Below, in pieces: positions 28,524 through 37,185 of a stretch of DNA of 51,350 nt. Position numbers and translations under genes: made by a program. Origin of the DNA: Natribacillus halophilus (GTDB lineage Bacteria; Bacillota; Bacilli; Bacillales; Marinococcaceae). The notes under the pieces are model-generated. The model had not been told where the DNA came from. It did not search any database and saw nothing but the letters and a program-made list of their open reading frames with translations. Position 1 is the first letter of the stretch, and each line of letters starts with the position of its first letter. The stretch is from positions 1-51,350 of the forward strand of contig NZ_FNEN01000011.1 of the NCBI RefSeq assembly GCF_900100185.1, given 5' to 3'.

Positions 28524-30911
28524 TTAATTGCGCAATGGCTTTCCGGTTTTCAACATATGCTGCATGCGCGCTTGCGATTTCGGCTCGGCAATCAAGCTCA
28601 AAAACGCTTCTCGTTCAAGGTCAAGCAAGTAGTTTTCATCAACCTCCGTCCCTTTCGGCACGCGGCCTCCAGCTAGTAAAAAGGCAATTTTGCCCGCGAT
28701 TTTCAGATCGTGATCGCTGATTTGGCCACCCATATGCATGGATTTGGCCCCCATCAACATTGTAGCGTAGCCGGTTTCACCTACCACCGGAATCGGCTTG
28801 CGTACGGGTGGCTGGTATCCTTTTTCATGAAGATCCCGGACTTTTTGCTTGGCATGCCAAACGGTGTGTTTATGATTGGCGATAATGTCATCGCGCTCGC
28901 TCATAAAGCCGTTTTCCGCTGATTCCTGTGCCGATGTGCCCACGGTTGCCATCGCGATTTTTTCAAAGACGGCATTGGCGATCGGCTGCAAGTCGAGATT
29001 CGCCCCCTCCGGCAACTTCTCGATTTCACGCATATATAGCTCTTTATTGCCGCCACCGCCGGGTACGAGTCCGACGCCGGTTTCAACCAGACCCATATAC
29101 GTTTCCGCTGATGCCTGTATGCTTGCGGATGGCAAGCAAATTTCCGCACCGCCGCCCAGAGTCATTTGGAAAGGAGCCGTTACGACAGGCTTAGCGCTAT
29201 AGCGAATCCGCGCGGTCATCCCCTGAAAACGTCTGATCACCATATCGAGTTCGTCAAAGGCATCATCCTGGGCTTCCATGAGCATCATCATGAGATTGGC
29301 GCCGACACAAAAGTTCTTGCCCTGGTTGGCGATGACGAGTCCTTTGTAGTTCGCTTCCACCTCATCGATGGCTTTATTTATCATCTGGATGACGTCCAGC
29401 CCGATGGCGTTATTCGGGGATGTGAAGGTAAGGGCGGCTACCCCGTCACCAAGATCGGAGAGCACGGCTCCGGAATTTTGCGTAATCACATTGTCTTTTT
29501 GTAAAAGCGAGGGGACGTCAATGTCTTTTTCATTGATATCCGGCTTTTGGTACGAGTGCTGATGGTAAAATTCGCCGGCATCCGTGTAAAAGCTTTTGTA
29601 TCCGGCTTCGAGCATGTCCTTGACCCATGCCGGTACCCGCTCGCCTTCCTCTTCCATCCGCTTCACGGAACGCTCAACCCCGAGAGCATCCCACACTTCA
29701 AACGGACCGAGATCCCAGCCGAATCCCCATTTCATGGCATTGTCAATCGCCAGGATATCGTTGGCAATGACTTCGCTTTTCTCGGCCGAATAAAGGAGAG
29801 TGGCTTTTAACGTTTCCCAGATAAACTGCCCGGCTTTGTCATCAGCATAGGCAAGGGCTTCAATTTTGGCCGCTTTACCTTTCGCTTGCCCTGCTGCTTG
29901 TACGGATGGCGATTTTAACTTCTCGCCCTGTTGATATTCCATCGTCTCTGGGTTGAGCTCGAGAATTTCCTTGTTCTCACCTTTCCCTTTCTTCAAATAA
30001 AAGCCCTGGCCTGCTTTCTCCCCAATCCAACCTTTGTCAGCCATATCCTTTAAAAACTGGGGAGGGTCGAAAATATCCTGTTCTTTGCCTTCCACCTGAT
30101 CGTAAACGTTGCGGGCGACGTGTAAAAACGTATCCAACCCGACGACATCAAGCGTTCGGAAGGTGGCGCTTTTCGGCCGTCCGATCAAGGTTCCCGTGAT
30201 CGAATCGACTTCGGTGATCGATAGGCCCATTTCCTTCATTTTCTGTACGCTGACGAGAAGCCCATATGTGCCGATGCGATTGCCGATAAAATTCGGTGTG
30301 TCCCGGGCTTCCACGACCCCTTTGCCCAAAACTTCTTCCGCAAACGTTTTCATATTGGTCAATACGTCAGCATCCGTACTTTCCGTCGGAATAACTTCCA
30401 GCAAGTGCAAGTAACGTGGCGGGTTGAAAAAATGTGTGCCCATGAAGTGACGGCGGAACGCTTCCCCGCGCCCTTCGACCATGGCGTTAACCGATATACC
30501 GGAGGTATTCGAGGTAACTACCGTTCCCGGCTCACGGTATTGTTCCACTTTTGCAAACAATTGCTGTTTGATCTCCAATTTCTCCACAACGACTTCGATA
30601 ATCCAGTCCACCTCGGACAAGCGTTCAATGTCATCTTCCAGGTTTCCGACTTCAATTTTGTCCGCGTTCTTTTTCGAAGCAAGCGGGGCCGGATTTTGCT
30701 TCAACAGTTGCTTTTTGTTGGTTGCCGCGAGGCGGTTGCGTACCGCTCGGTCTTCCAGGGTCAGTCCCTTGGCTTTTTCTTCATCGGTGAGCTCGTTAGG
30801 GACGATATCAAGGAGCAATACGGGGATCCCTACGTTGGCAAGATGGGCAGCAATGCTGGATCCCATAACTCCCGATCCCAGAACCGCCGCGCGTTGAATA
30901 TCTTTTTTCAT
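28524..30911 (-). CDS. fadN: FadN, 3-hydroxyacyl-CoA dehydrogenase / enoyl-CoA hydratase
   Basis: The 795-residue bifunctional enzyme begins with the NAD-binding site GSGVMGSSIAAHLANVG, continues with the HAD C-terminal domain (HFFNPPRYLHLLEVIPT), and ends with an enoyl-CoA hydratase/crotonase part (residues about 490-780; ANQGKNFCVGANL, LGGGAEICL). It performs the middle two beta-oxidation steps. It is the first gene of the operon, behind AAAGGAGGCCAACG and a FadR box. Confidence 0.95.
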   Translation of the reverse strand: MKKDIQRAAVLGSGVMGSSIAAHLANVGIPVLLLDIVPNELTDEEKAKGLTLEDRAVRNRLAATNKKQLLKQNPAPLASKKNADKIEVGNLEDDIERLSEVDWIIEVVVEKLEIKQQLFAKVEQYREPGTVVTSNTSGISVNAMVEGRGEAFRRHFMGTHFFNPPRYLHLLEVIPTESTDADVLTNMKTFAEEVLGKGVVEARDTPNFIGNRIGTYGLLVSVQKMKEMGLSITEVDSITGTLIGRPKSATFRTLDVVGLDTFLHVARNVYDQVEGKEQDIFDPPQFLKDMADKGWIGEKAGQGFYLKKGKGENKEILELNPETMEYQQGEKLKSPSVQAAGQAKGKAAKIEALAYADDKAGQFIWETLKATLLYSAEKSEVIANDILAIDNAMKWGFGWDLGPFEVWDALGVERSVKRMEEEGERVPAWVKDMLEAGYKSFYTDAGEFYHQHSYQKPDINEKDIDVPSLLQKDNVITQNSGAVLSDLGDGVAALTFTSPNNAIGLDVIQMINKAIDEVEANYKGLVIANQGKNFCVGANLMMMLMEAQDDAFDELDMVIRRFQGMTARIRYSAKPVVTAPFQMTLGGGAEICLPSASIQASAETYMGLVETGVGLVPGGGGNKELYMREIEKLPEGANLDLQPIANAVFEKIAMATVGTSAQESAENGFMSERDDIIANHKHTVWHAKQKVRDLHEKGYQPPVRKPIPVVGETGYATMLMGAKSMHMGGQISDHDLKIAGKIAFLLAGGRVPKGTEVDENYLLDLEREAFLSLIAEPKSQARMQHMLKTGKPLRN

Positions 30912-30927
30912 CGTTGGCCTCCTTTTT

Positions 30928-30945
30928 TGAATGAATGTTCATTCA
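30928..30945. promoter_or_regulatory. FadR operator upstream of fadN
   Basis: TGAATGAATGTTCATTCA is a palindrome that matches the B. subtilis FadR consensus TGAATGA-n4-TCATTCA. It lies 17 bp before the fadN start and overlaps the ribosome-site side of a TACAAT hexamer. Long-chain acyl-CoA should release FadR and induce the operon. Confidence 0.85.
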
Positions 30946-31103
30946 TTGTAAAGCAAGTGTCCAAAAGTGGCATTTACTCTTCCCTCCACTATAAAAGATA
31001 ATGGGCTGCTTAGCAAGCAAAAATGCTATTTTTTACATGTCATAGTTCCCCTTTTTATTACACAGTCTACGGACGAGTCCGCAAAGCAAAGGAGGTATGA
31101 ACA

Positions 31104-31370
31104 TTGGCTATGCAGCAGCAACAACCAGGACAATCGGGACAACAAGGGATGATGATGGAACCGCCCCAGGTTCTTTCCACTAAGGATCAGCTGTATCTGT
31201 CTGATATGTTGAATTGGAACCTCATCGCCGCCAAGAAAGCCAATTTTTACGCAGGACAATGCACGAACAGCGATATTAAAAGTGAATGTCAACGTGTAGC
31301 GCAAATGCATGAACAACATTATCAGACGTTTCTGTCGCAATTACAACAACACAGCCAACAAGGAGGTTAA
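31104..31370 (+). CDS. yusN: YusN-like / CotF-type spore coat protein
   Basis: The 88-residue protein starts with a Gln/Gly/Met-rich tail and continues with the CotF helical core (STKDQLYLSDMLNWNLIAAK, AQMHEQHYQTFLSQL). The start is the TTG 31104 behind AAAGGAGGTATGAACA; the ATG two codons on is too far from that site. In B. subtilis yusN also sits beside the fad operon. It is probably a minor coat component made late in sporulation. Confidence 0.8.
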   Translation: MAMQQQQPGQSGQQGMMMEPPQVLSTKDQLYLSDMLNWNLIAAKKANFYAGQCTNSDIKSECQRVAQMHEQHYQTFLSQLQQHSQQGG

Positions 31371-31374
31371 GACG

Positions 31375-31707
31375 ATGCCGAACCAAGCCATTCAAAATCC
31401 GCAAACGACCGTGCCCAATACACAAAACATGACGGATAAAGATTTCCTTAACGACCTGCTGACTACGGAAAAATACATGACCGCTTCTTATACGACAGCC
31501 ATGAATGAAGCTAGTCATGATCAGTTGTTCCAGCAGATTTCGAATGTTTGTCACGAAACGGAACAATGCTCGCGGCAGCTATTTAACAAGATGTTTCAAA
31601 ATGGATGGTACGCCCTTGAAGGCGCTCCGACCCAGACCATCCAGCAAAGTCATCAGGAATATGCCGGCATGCAAAACCAGCTTCCATCCGGCAACATGCC
31701 GCACTAG
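31375..31707 (+). CDS. Spore coat protein, CotF family
   Basis: The 110-residue protein has the CotF core (MTDKDFLNDLLTTEKYMTAS, then NEASHDQLFQQISNVCHE) followed by a Gln-rich tail. It is 4 bp after the yusN-like gene and shares its helical pattern, so the two probably arose by duplication and are co-expressed. The start follows CAAGGAGGTTAAGACG. Confidence 0.85.
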   Translation: MPNQAIQNPQTTVPNTQNMTDKDFLNDLLTTEKYMTASYTTAMNEASHDQLFQQISNVCHETEQCSRQLFNKMFQNGWYALEGAPTQTIQQSHQEYAGMQNQLPSGNMPH

Positions 31708-31712
31708 AACGA

Positions 31713-31743
31713 AAAAGGTCCCTCGTCTAAAGGGACCTTTTTA
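31713..31743. terminator. Bidirectional terminator
   Basis: AAAAAGGTCCCT and AGGGACCTTTTT form a 12-bp stem with a short loop, flanked by A- and T-runs, between the convergent cotF-like gene and the small membrane-protein gene. Confidence 0.9.
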
Positions 31744-31941
31744 TAATGGCAATTCTTTTTTATCTTCATGGACTTGCTTCTTCGTTTTCTTATTCAACAA
31801 CCCGTATAAAAACGTAAATAGAATCCCGCAAAAGCCAAGCACCTGGGAAATCGTGCCGGTGACTTCTGCTGTGGTCATAAGTCCGTAAAACAAAAAGAAT
31901 ATTGAGACGGTCATTGCGCTCAACATCCACAACAGTTTCAT
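31741..31941 (-). CDS. Small membrane protein, 66 residues
   Basis: Two hydrophobic helices (LLWMLSAMTVSIFFLFYGLM and VLGFCGILFTFLYGLL) are followed by a Lys-rich cytoplasmic tail. The start ATG 31939-31941 follows GGAAGGTGAAAG. No family is recognised beyond small two-helix proteins common in Bacillaceae. Confidence 0.6.
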   Translation of the reverse strand: MKLLWMLSAMTVSIFFLFYGLMTTAEVTGTISQVLGFCGILFTFLYGLLNKKTKKQVHEDKKELPL

Positions 31942-32203
31942 TCTTTCACCTTCCATTCTATCCATGTATTTATCTTATGAGCACCACACTCTCCTATGAT
32001 TATTTTTTATTTTTATAATATTAAATAAATATAGAACCAGTGGCCGGGGAACGTTATATTCTTATAATTAAACCATAAATGAAGATTAGTGTCAACAGGT
32101 TGCATTTTCCATGTCAAGGTAAAGTCAAAGTCCAGTAATTTATTAAAAGAAATAACGTCCGTCTTTCCACTCTGTGAACCCTCAAGTGGAAGTATTGCCT
32201 CTT

Positions 32204-32235
32204 CGAGAAGGATCAGAAGCGCGAAGTAATCCCTC
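32204..32235 (-). repeat. Single inverted unit of the 51-bp repeat
   Basis: The + strand segment AGAAGCGCGAAGTAATCCCT, with flanks CGAGAAGGATC and CTC, is the reverse complement of the core of the tandem repeats at 18723-18885, with a few mismatches over 32 bp. Confidence 0.7.
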
Positions 32236-32449
32236 TGACGATGATCGCACTACCCCGAGAGGTACACCGTCTCTACACTTCCGGATATAAGTGATTATAT
32301 TGACTTTGACGATGCCCTTTTTCCCATGTGTGGAAAACTGTATTTTCTGACAGGAACATTTCATCCCGAAGTCAGGCCCAGACACTTTTTACAGACAGTT
32401 TTTACCGATTTCCCAATGATTTTGTCCGTACGGACGGATTAGAAGGTGG

Positions 32450-32620
32450 TTGACGACTTAATGGCCTACGGTGGATTGCGTTAGGGCGTCATAGGCCTTT
32501 TTTGACGACCTAACGACTCTCCGCAAATCGCGTTAGGGCTTCACAGACCTTGGTTGACGACCTTACGCCTTCCGGTTTAGCGCGTTAGGGGCTCAAAAGT
32601 CCTTTTTCGGCGTCACAACT
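32450..32620. repeat. 52-bp tandem repeat, about 3.3 copies
   Basis: Units begin at 32450, 32502, 32554 and (partial) 32606 with TTGACGACTTA-like words and contain GCGTTAGGG near their middle. The period is exactly 52 bp but copies have diverged more than in the 51-bp family. Confidence 0.8.
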
Positions 32621-32676
32621 CCTCGTTTTGCACTAGGCAGCCAAGCGTTTACCGGCAAAGTCTTAGTTGCGCACAC

Positions 32677-33573
32677 TCAATCATCCTGCAAAAGCGAACG
32701 CTGTATCCAAACGGCGGCCTGCGTCCCATCCCCCATGGCAATCGACACTTGTTCGGAATGAACGCCGATGTCACCGGCTGCCCATACATCCGGGACATTC
32801 GTCATCTTGGTTCGATAATGGGCGAGAATATGATGATTTTCCAGACGCTCAACGCCGAGTTGTTTTCCCAGTTCCGAATGAACGATGTTACCTGGAAAAG
32901 CAATAAACGCTTTCTCCGCGCGCAATGCTGCTCCGCCGGAAAGTGTCGCACCGGCAAACTGGTCACCATCAACGTCCACGCATTCAATGTTGCCCTCGTA
33001 AAGTCGAATGCCCGCGTCTGACAGCTTCTTTTTCTCATTAACAGCCAGCGCTTGATCGCCGTGATTCACGTACGTGAGCTGATCGGTCCATGGGGCGATT
33101 TCATGCGCCATGCGCGCACCCGCGTTTCCGGAACCCAAAATTAGCGTGTTACGGCCTTTAACTTCATAGCCATCGCAATCCGGGCAGATGTACACACTCA
33201 TGCCAAAACACGGTTCAAGTTCCGGAAAAGGATTGGCATCCGTGACTCCTGTCGCTAAAAGCAACTTCTTGCCGCGATAGCTTTGGCCATCTGACGTTCG
33301 GGCATTAAAGCCTTCCGGCTCCTTCTGCACCTCGGTCACTTTTTTATCAATAAAATGAACATTGTATTGTTGCGCGTGCCTTCTTCCTGCCTGTCTTAAT
33401 TCCACCCCGCTTACGCCGTTCGGCCAGCCGAGGAGATTCCGATATTCCCGGCAGAGCGTGGACCGTCCGCTTCCCTGATCAATGACTATGACATTTCGGT
33501 CATAACGCCCCAATTGTATAGCCGCTTGCAAACCTGCTATTCCACCGCCGATAATCATGACATCCGCTTGCAT
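32677..33573 (-). CDS. Thioredoxin-reductase-like FAD/NAD(P) oxidoreductase
   Basis: The 298-residue flavoprotein has the FAD dinucleotide site IGGGIAGLQAAIQLGRY at its start, a second nucleotide site GSGNAGARMA (near residue 150), the redox pair CPDCDG between them, and the C-terminal AAGDIG motif. It belongs to the TrxB-like family, but CPDC differs from the usual CATC and no thioredoxin gene is near. The start ATG 33571-33573 follows GTTGGAGGTGTGTTT. A Fur-like palindrome and a terminator hairpin in the leader suggest iron or redox control. Bacillus Fur-regulated relatives (YcgT) would fit. Confidence 0.8.
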   Translation of the reverse strand: MQADVMIIGGGIAGLQAAIQLGRYDRNVIVIDQGSGRSTLCREYRNLLGWPNGVSGVELRQAGRRHAQQYNVHFIDKKVTEVQKEPEGFNARTSDGQSYRGKKLLLATGVTDANPFPELEPCFGMSVYICPDCDGYEVKGRNTLILGSGNAGARMAHEIAPWTDQLTYVNHGDQALAVNEKKKLSDAGIRLYEGNIECVDVDGDQFAGATLSGGAALRAEKAFIAFPGNIVHSELGKQLGVERLENHHILAHYRTKMTNVPDVWAAGDIGVHSEQVSIAMGDGTQAAVWIQRSLLQDD

Positions 33574-33614
33574 AAACACACCTCCAACTCCCCTTAGTTT
33601 GCTTCGCAGTCGAC

Positions 33615-33654
33615 GAAAAAATGCCCAGGTCCCTTTCGAAACCTGGGCATTTTT
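33615..33654. terminator. Terminator-type hairpin inside the leader of the flavoprotein gene
   Basis: AAAAATGCCCAGGT and ACCTGGGCATTTTT form a 14-bp perfect stem with a 10-base loop and T-runs in both directions. It lies between two divergent genes, 42 bp upstream of the flavoprotein start, where a terminator is not expected unless it attenuates. Confidence 0.8.
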
Positions 33655-33677
33655 CATCTGGAGGGTTTATGCATTCA

Positions 33678-33728
33678 TTGAAAATGAATTTCACTTTCAA
33701 TTATATTTTTATTTTAGATCTATATGAA
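33678..33728. promoter_or_regulatory. Divergent promoters overlapping a Fur-like palindrome
   Basis: A 23-bp palindrome (33678-33700) has arms TTGAAA-n-TGAA and TTCA-n-TTTCAA, close to Fur boxes. On the - strand TTCATA (33723-33728), a 17-bp spacer and TATAAT (33700-33705) place the palindrome at the transcription start of the flavoprotein gene. On the + strand TTGAAA (33678-33683), 17 bp and TTATAT (33701-33706) give a promoter inside the same box for the gene at 33774. Confidence 0.5.
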
Positions 33729-33773
33729 CTGATTGTCAATGCTGTTAAACTCAAAGCGAAGGAGGTCAATGCT

Positions 33774-34082
33774 ATGAACGGTGACGACATTGAAAAACGC
33801 GTAATTGAACAATACCAGCAAGATGAGAATATGATGATCCTCGTCTTTGCGCAATGGTGTGTCAATCACGATTTGAATCCCCATCATCTATACAAGCGGG
33901 CATATCCGAACCAACCCATGAATGCCGAATTGGAAAAAACGCTGGAATTAACCGTTTCTAAAGAAGAGGCCGGCGACATTGAAGATGCCACCGTCCTTGA
34001 CGTTCTTTCCTTGTTCGGCAATAACGATCTCGCTATGGTCGTCAACGCCGAAATGGAAAAGAAAAACTCAATCGATAAATGA
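33774..34082 (+). CDS. Conserved-looking hypothetical protein, 102 residues
   Basis: The start ATG follows AAGGAGGTCAATGCT. The protein is soluble and mostly helical (MMILVFAQWCVNHDLNPHHL, then YKRAYPNQPMN and a helical, acidic C-terminus). It resembles short uncharacterised Bacillus proteins (YxiS-like, from memory only). It is divergent from the flavoprotein and overlaps the end of thiF by 15 bp tail to tail. Confidence 0.6.
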   Translation: MNGDDIEKRVIEQYQQDENMMILVFAQWCVNHDLNPHHLYKRAYPNQPMNAELEKTLELTVSKEEAGDIEDATVLDVLSLFGNNDLAMVVNAEMEKKNSIDK

Positions 34083-35090
34083 CAAGACGCGTTCGTAAAC
34101 TTGCTCGGCCTTATCAGTTTGATCGACACCGTGCAATAATGCTCTGCCGTCTTTAAACAGGACGATACGGCAACCGTCGTAATCAAGCGTCGCCACGTCT
34201 TCATGCATGCGAACAAAGGAAACGTCCGCTGCCGTTTGCAGCTTTTCCATCGACACGGTTCTTCGTTCTCGCGGGCGGACATGCACGGTGTCACCGCCGC
34301 ATAAAACGCGGACCTGCTTGCCTTTTGCCTCGTTCAGCAGGGATGGATACGTCGCATGCGGTCCACATGTCGGACAATCTTCGGCTTGTAAACGAGTCAC
34401 GTCTATCGTTGCTGTTTCGTTTGTCCAAAGGTCAAACGAGCGGAGTCGCTCGGCAACGGCGGACTCATTTCCGCTGATGATTTTCAACGCTTCCGCGCTT
34501 TGCAGCGCCGTAACCATTTGCACAGCAGGAGCAATCACCCCGTCAGAATCACACGTTTCATCAAGGGACAGGTACGGACTGAGACAACGCAGACACGGCC
34601 CTTCATCCAACATAAAGGAACGCGACAAGCCATAGCTGCCGACGACGCCCCCGCATATCCACGGAACGCCGTAGCGATAAGCCGCATCGTTTAATAGCAG
34701 CCTTAGTTCAAAGTTATCCGATCCGTCCATGAGCAAGTCCGCTTTCGGAACGAACTTTGCTGCCTCTTCGGCCTGGAAATCACGGACATAGACATCAATA
34801 TCTACGTCTGCATTCACTTCCTTGAGATAGCGGGCAGCGGCTTTGGCCTTCGCGACTTTATTGTCCGCATCTGCTTCCGTAAAAAGACGCTGCCGATGCA
34901 GGTTATGCCGTTCGACGTAATCACGGTCGATGATCGTGATTTTGCCCACGCCGGCTCTCACCAGTGTATCCGCAATCGTCGTCCCTAGAGCGCCGCAACC
35001 GACGAGCAAGACGTGCGCCTGTCGAATGCGCTCCTGGCCTTCTGACCCAATCGGTTCAAAACGGGTTTGACGGTCATAACGGCTAACCAT
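34068..35090 (-). CDS. thiF: ThiF, ThiS adenylyltransferase / E1-like enzyme
   Basis: The 340-residue protein has the nucleotide site [19 protein letters not shown], the catalytic region DGSDNFELR, and two zinc pairs (CLRCLSPY and CPTCGPH). A short C-terminal domain follows. It activates the ThiS C-terminus with ATP. The start ATG 35088-35090 overlaps the thiG end by 8 bp. Confidence 0.92.
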   Translation of the reverse strand: MVSRYDRQTRFEPIGSEGQERIRQAHVLLVGCGALGTTIADTLVRAGVGKITIIDRDYVERHNLHRQRLFTEADADNKVAKAKAAARYLKEVNADVDIDVYVRDFQAEEAAKFVPKADLLMDGSDNFELRLLLNDAAYRYGVPWICGGVVGSYGLSRSFMLDEGPCLRCLSPYLSLDETCDSDGVIAPAVQMVTALQSAEALKIISGNESAVAERLRSFDLWTNETATIDVTRLQAEDCPTCGPHATYPSLLNEAKGKQVRVLCGGDTVHVRPRERRTVSMEKLQTAADVSFVRMHEDVATLDYDGCRIVLFKDGRALLHGVDQTDKAEQVYERVLSFID

Positions 35091-35856
35091 AAAAGGGAAC
35101 ACCTTCCTGGGGGCTGCTCGCCTTGGCAAAGCGTTTCACCGGAATACGCCCGGCTTCGTAACTTAAACGTCCGGCCTGTATCGCCAGCTTCATCGCTTCC
35201 GCCATTTTCACCGGGTCATCGGCTTGCGATATAGCCCGGTTCAACAACACCGCGTCTGCCCCCATCTCCATCGCAAGACTGGCATGGGAGGGCGCACCGA
35301 TACCGGCATCAACGATCACAGGCACCTGGGACTGCGCCACGATATACGACAAGTGGAGCGGATTCAGGATGCCGCGCCCGGTCCCGATCGGAGCAGCCCC
35401 CGGCATAACGGCATGGGCGCCCAGCTCTTCCAACTTACTGGCGAGGACAGGATCATCGGCTATATACGGAAGCGTGATGAAGCCTTCCTCCAAAAGCATT
35501 TCCGTGGCCCGATACGTTTCAACGGCATCCGGCAAGAGCGTTTGATCATCGCCGATCACTTCCACTTTTACCATGTCGCTGAGACCCGATGCCCGGGCGA
35601 GTTTCGCGATGCGCACCGCTTCTTCAGCCGTTTTGGCACCGGCTGTATTCGGCAACATGGAAAAAGAATCAGAGTTAAGCTCGGCAACAAGATCATCATC
35701 GTCGTCATCCATATTCATTTTAGCGACGGCAAAGGTCAGAATTTCGGTTTCTGAAGCCTTTACTGCTTCGCGCTGTACATCCACGCTCGGAAAAGTTCCA
35801 GTGCCCAGCAGTAATCGGGACCGGAACGTTCGATCGCCAATTTTTAACATATTCAT
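35083..35856 (-). CDS. thiG: Thiazole synthase ThiG
   Basis: The 257-residue TIM-barrel enzyme has the Schiff-base Lys in [10 protein letters not shown] (near residue 96) and the phosphate-binding [20 protein letters not shown]. It makes the thiazole phosphate of thiamine from deoxyxylulose phosphate, ThiS-thiocarboxylate and dehydroglycine. Its ATG overlaps the thiS stop (ATGA). Confidence 0.95.
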   Translation of the reverse strand: MNMLKIGDRTFRSRLLLGTGTFPSVDVQREAVKASETEILTFAVAKMNMDDDDDDLVAELNSDSFSMLPNTAGAKTAEEAVRIAKLARASGLSDMVKVEVIGDDQTLLPDAVETYRATEMLLEEGFITLPYIADDPVLASKLEELGAHAVMPGAAPIGTGRGILNPLHLSYIVAQSQVPVIVDAGIGAPSHASLAMEMGADAVLLNRAISQADDPVKMAEAMKLAIQAGRLSYEAGRIPVKRFAKASSPQEGVPFYG

Positions 35857-36056
35857 CCTCCCCCCACGAAACGCACCACGACGATTTGATCGCCTTCAGC
35901 GAGTGCTGTTTGCGTGTATTCGTCCGGTCGTAACGCGACTTTGTTGTGTTCAATCATCGCCTTTTTTTCCACCAGGTTAAAATGGGTACGAAAATCTTCG
36001 ATCGTTTCCAAGTCTGAAGGAACTTGTAGAGTTTCTTCATTAACGGTGATATTCAA
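35853..36056 (-). CDS. thiS: Sulfur carrier ThiS
   Basis: The 67-residue ubiquitin-fold protein ends VRFVGGG. The family ends GG, so the last residue is one Gly more than usual, unless GGG is tolerated. The start is the TTG 36054-36056 behind AAAGGAGGTGAGTACCC. It overlaps the thiO end by 17 bp. Confidence 0.9.
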   Translation of the reverse strand: MNITVNEETLQVPSDLETIEDFRTHFNLVEKKAMIEHNKVALRPDEYTQTALAEGDQIVVVRFVGGG

Positions 36057-37185
36057 GGGTACTCACCTCCTTTGTGGCTGGCCGTCCAGGTGCAAACGCT
36101 GTTAATGCTTCTGTATTTCCGGTCATGATCGCAGCGACGATTTCTTTGCCGGAAGCGGGCGCGAGCAATATGCCGTTGCGCCCGTGTCCACTATTGAGCC
36201 AGCATCCGCGGATGGTCGGGTGAGGGCCAAGCAGCGGAAGATCATCGCTCGTCTGCGGACGTACGCCGGCCCACATTTTCGTGATCGTGGCATTGGCCAC
36301 TTCCGGAACCAATCGTTGCGCGTGCCGGAGGACCTCGCCGATGCCTTGCACCGTCGTCGTTCGCTCCCGAGAGGGTTGTGAAGTCGCGCCGATTAACGTC
36401 TCGCCATTCGGTTTCGGCACGAAATAGAAATGATCGTGATACAACGTCTTCGTCACGAGCGGTCGGTACGCTTGCACGCGCACGGCCTCTCCTTTGATAC
36501 CGTTGATGGGCAAAAGATTCTCATGAGCGGCGCCTATGAATGGATCCGGACCGGTGGCGATTACGACATGCTCGCCGTAAAATGTCTCGCCGGTTGTCGT
36601 GCGAATCCCCTGACAGCTCTCACCGTCTTGGATGAGAGAAAGCACTTCCGTATGCGTTTTAAGCTCAGCACCCTGAAGCGTCGCCGCCTGCTGAAACGCC
36701 CGTGCCGCTTGCGCCGGTTCCACATGCGCTTCTTCGGGAAAATAAAGCGCTCCCTCGGCGCCAGCGGCTAATGACGGTACCCGTTCATAGAGTTCTTCCA
36801 CCGCCCATCGTTGCACCGCTTCACCGGCGTCTGCTTGCCACTGCTCGATTTGCTTTAATTTTTCCCATTCTTCTGATGAAAAGCTGGGTTTAATCGCGCC
36901 GGAAACCGTTCGGCTCAGGGATGTGCCCGTTTTTTCCATCAGTGCGGGCTGGAGCTGCTCGTATAATTTTCGGCTTTCTTTCGCGAGCGGATACAGGGGC
37001 GTGCGGGATTGCAATTCCACCTGCACGCCGAGCATTCCCGCGGCTGCCGAGGTTGTGCCGCTTCCCGCGCTGTCACGCTCGACGATGAGCGTTTTCAGGC
37101 CCGCGCGGGTGCTATAAAACGCGGTCGCGAGCCCTATGATCCCTGCTCCAATGATGATGACATCGTACTGTTCATGTCGTTTCAT
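36040..37185 (-). CDS. thiO: Glycine oxidase ThiO
   Basis: The 381-residue FAD amine oxidase has IIGAGIIGLATAFYSTRAG at the N-terminus and the C-terminal substrate/FAD segment SGHGRNGILLAP. It oxidises glycine to the imine used by ThiG. The start ATG 37183-37185 overlaps the end of tenI by 14 bp. Confidence 0.93.
   Translation of the reverse strand: MKRHEQYDVIIIGAGIIGLATAFYSTRAGLKTLIVERDSAGSGTTSAAAGMLGVQVELQSRTPLYPLAKESRKLYEQLQPALMEKTGTSLSRTVSGAIKPSFSSEEWEKLKQIEQWQADAGEAVQRWAVEELYERVPSLAAGAEGALYFPEEAHVEPAQAARAFQQAATLQGAELKTHTEVLSLIQDGESCQGIRTTTGETFYGEHVVIATGPDPFIGAAHENLLPINGIKGEAVRVQAYRPLVTKTLYHDHFYFVPKPNGETLIGATSQPSRERTTTVQGIGEVLRHAQRLVPEVANATITKMWAGVRPQTSDDLPLLGPHPTIRGCWLNSGHGRNGILLAPASGKEIVAAIMTGNTEALTAFAPGRPATKEVSTLEYHR

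Larger units (their letters stand above)
31942..32676. other. Long non-coding stretch with two repeat families
   Basis: No convincing gene is present. The stretch holds an inverted single unit of the 51-bp repeat (32204-32235) and a three-copy 52-bp tandem repeat (32450-32620). A - strand ORF at 32182-32385 has no ribosome site and an unlikely composition. Confidence 0.6.

Noticed and set aside
28472-28527. Reading frames through the 21-bp repeats (W-R-F-x-x-G-I units)
   Set aside because: The period is a multiple of three, so open frames arise automatically; there is no ribosome site or start and the frame lies antisense to fadN/fadA.
32182-32385. Short - strand ORF with Cys and Lys
   Set aside because: It crosses the inverted 51-bp repeat unit, lacks a ribosome site and resembles nothing.
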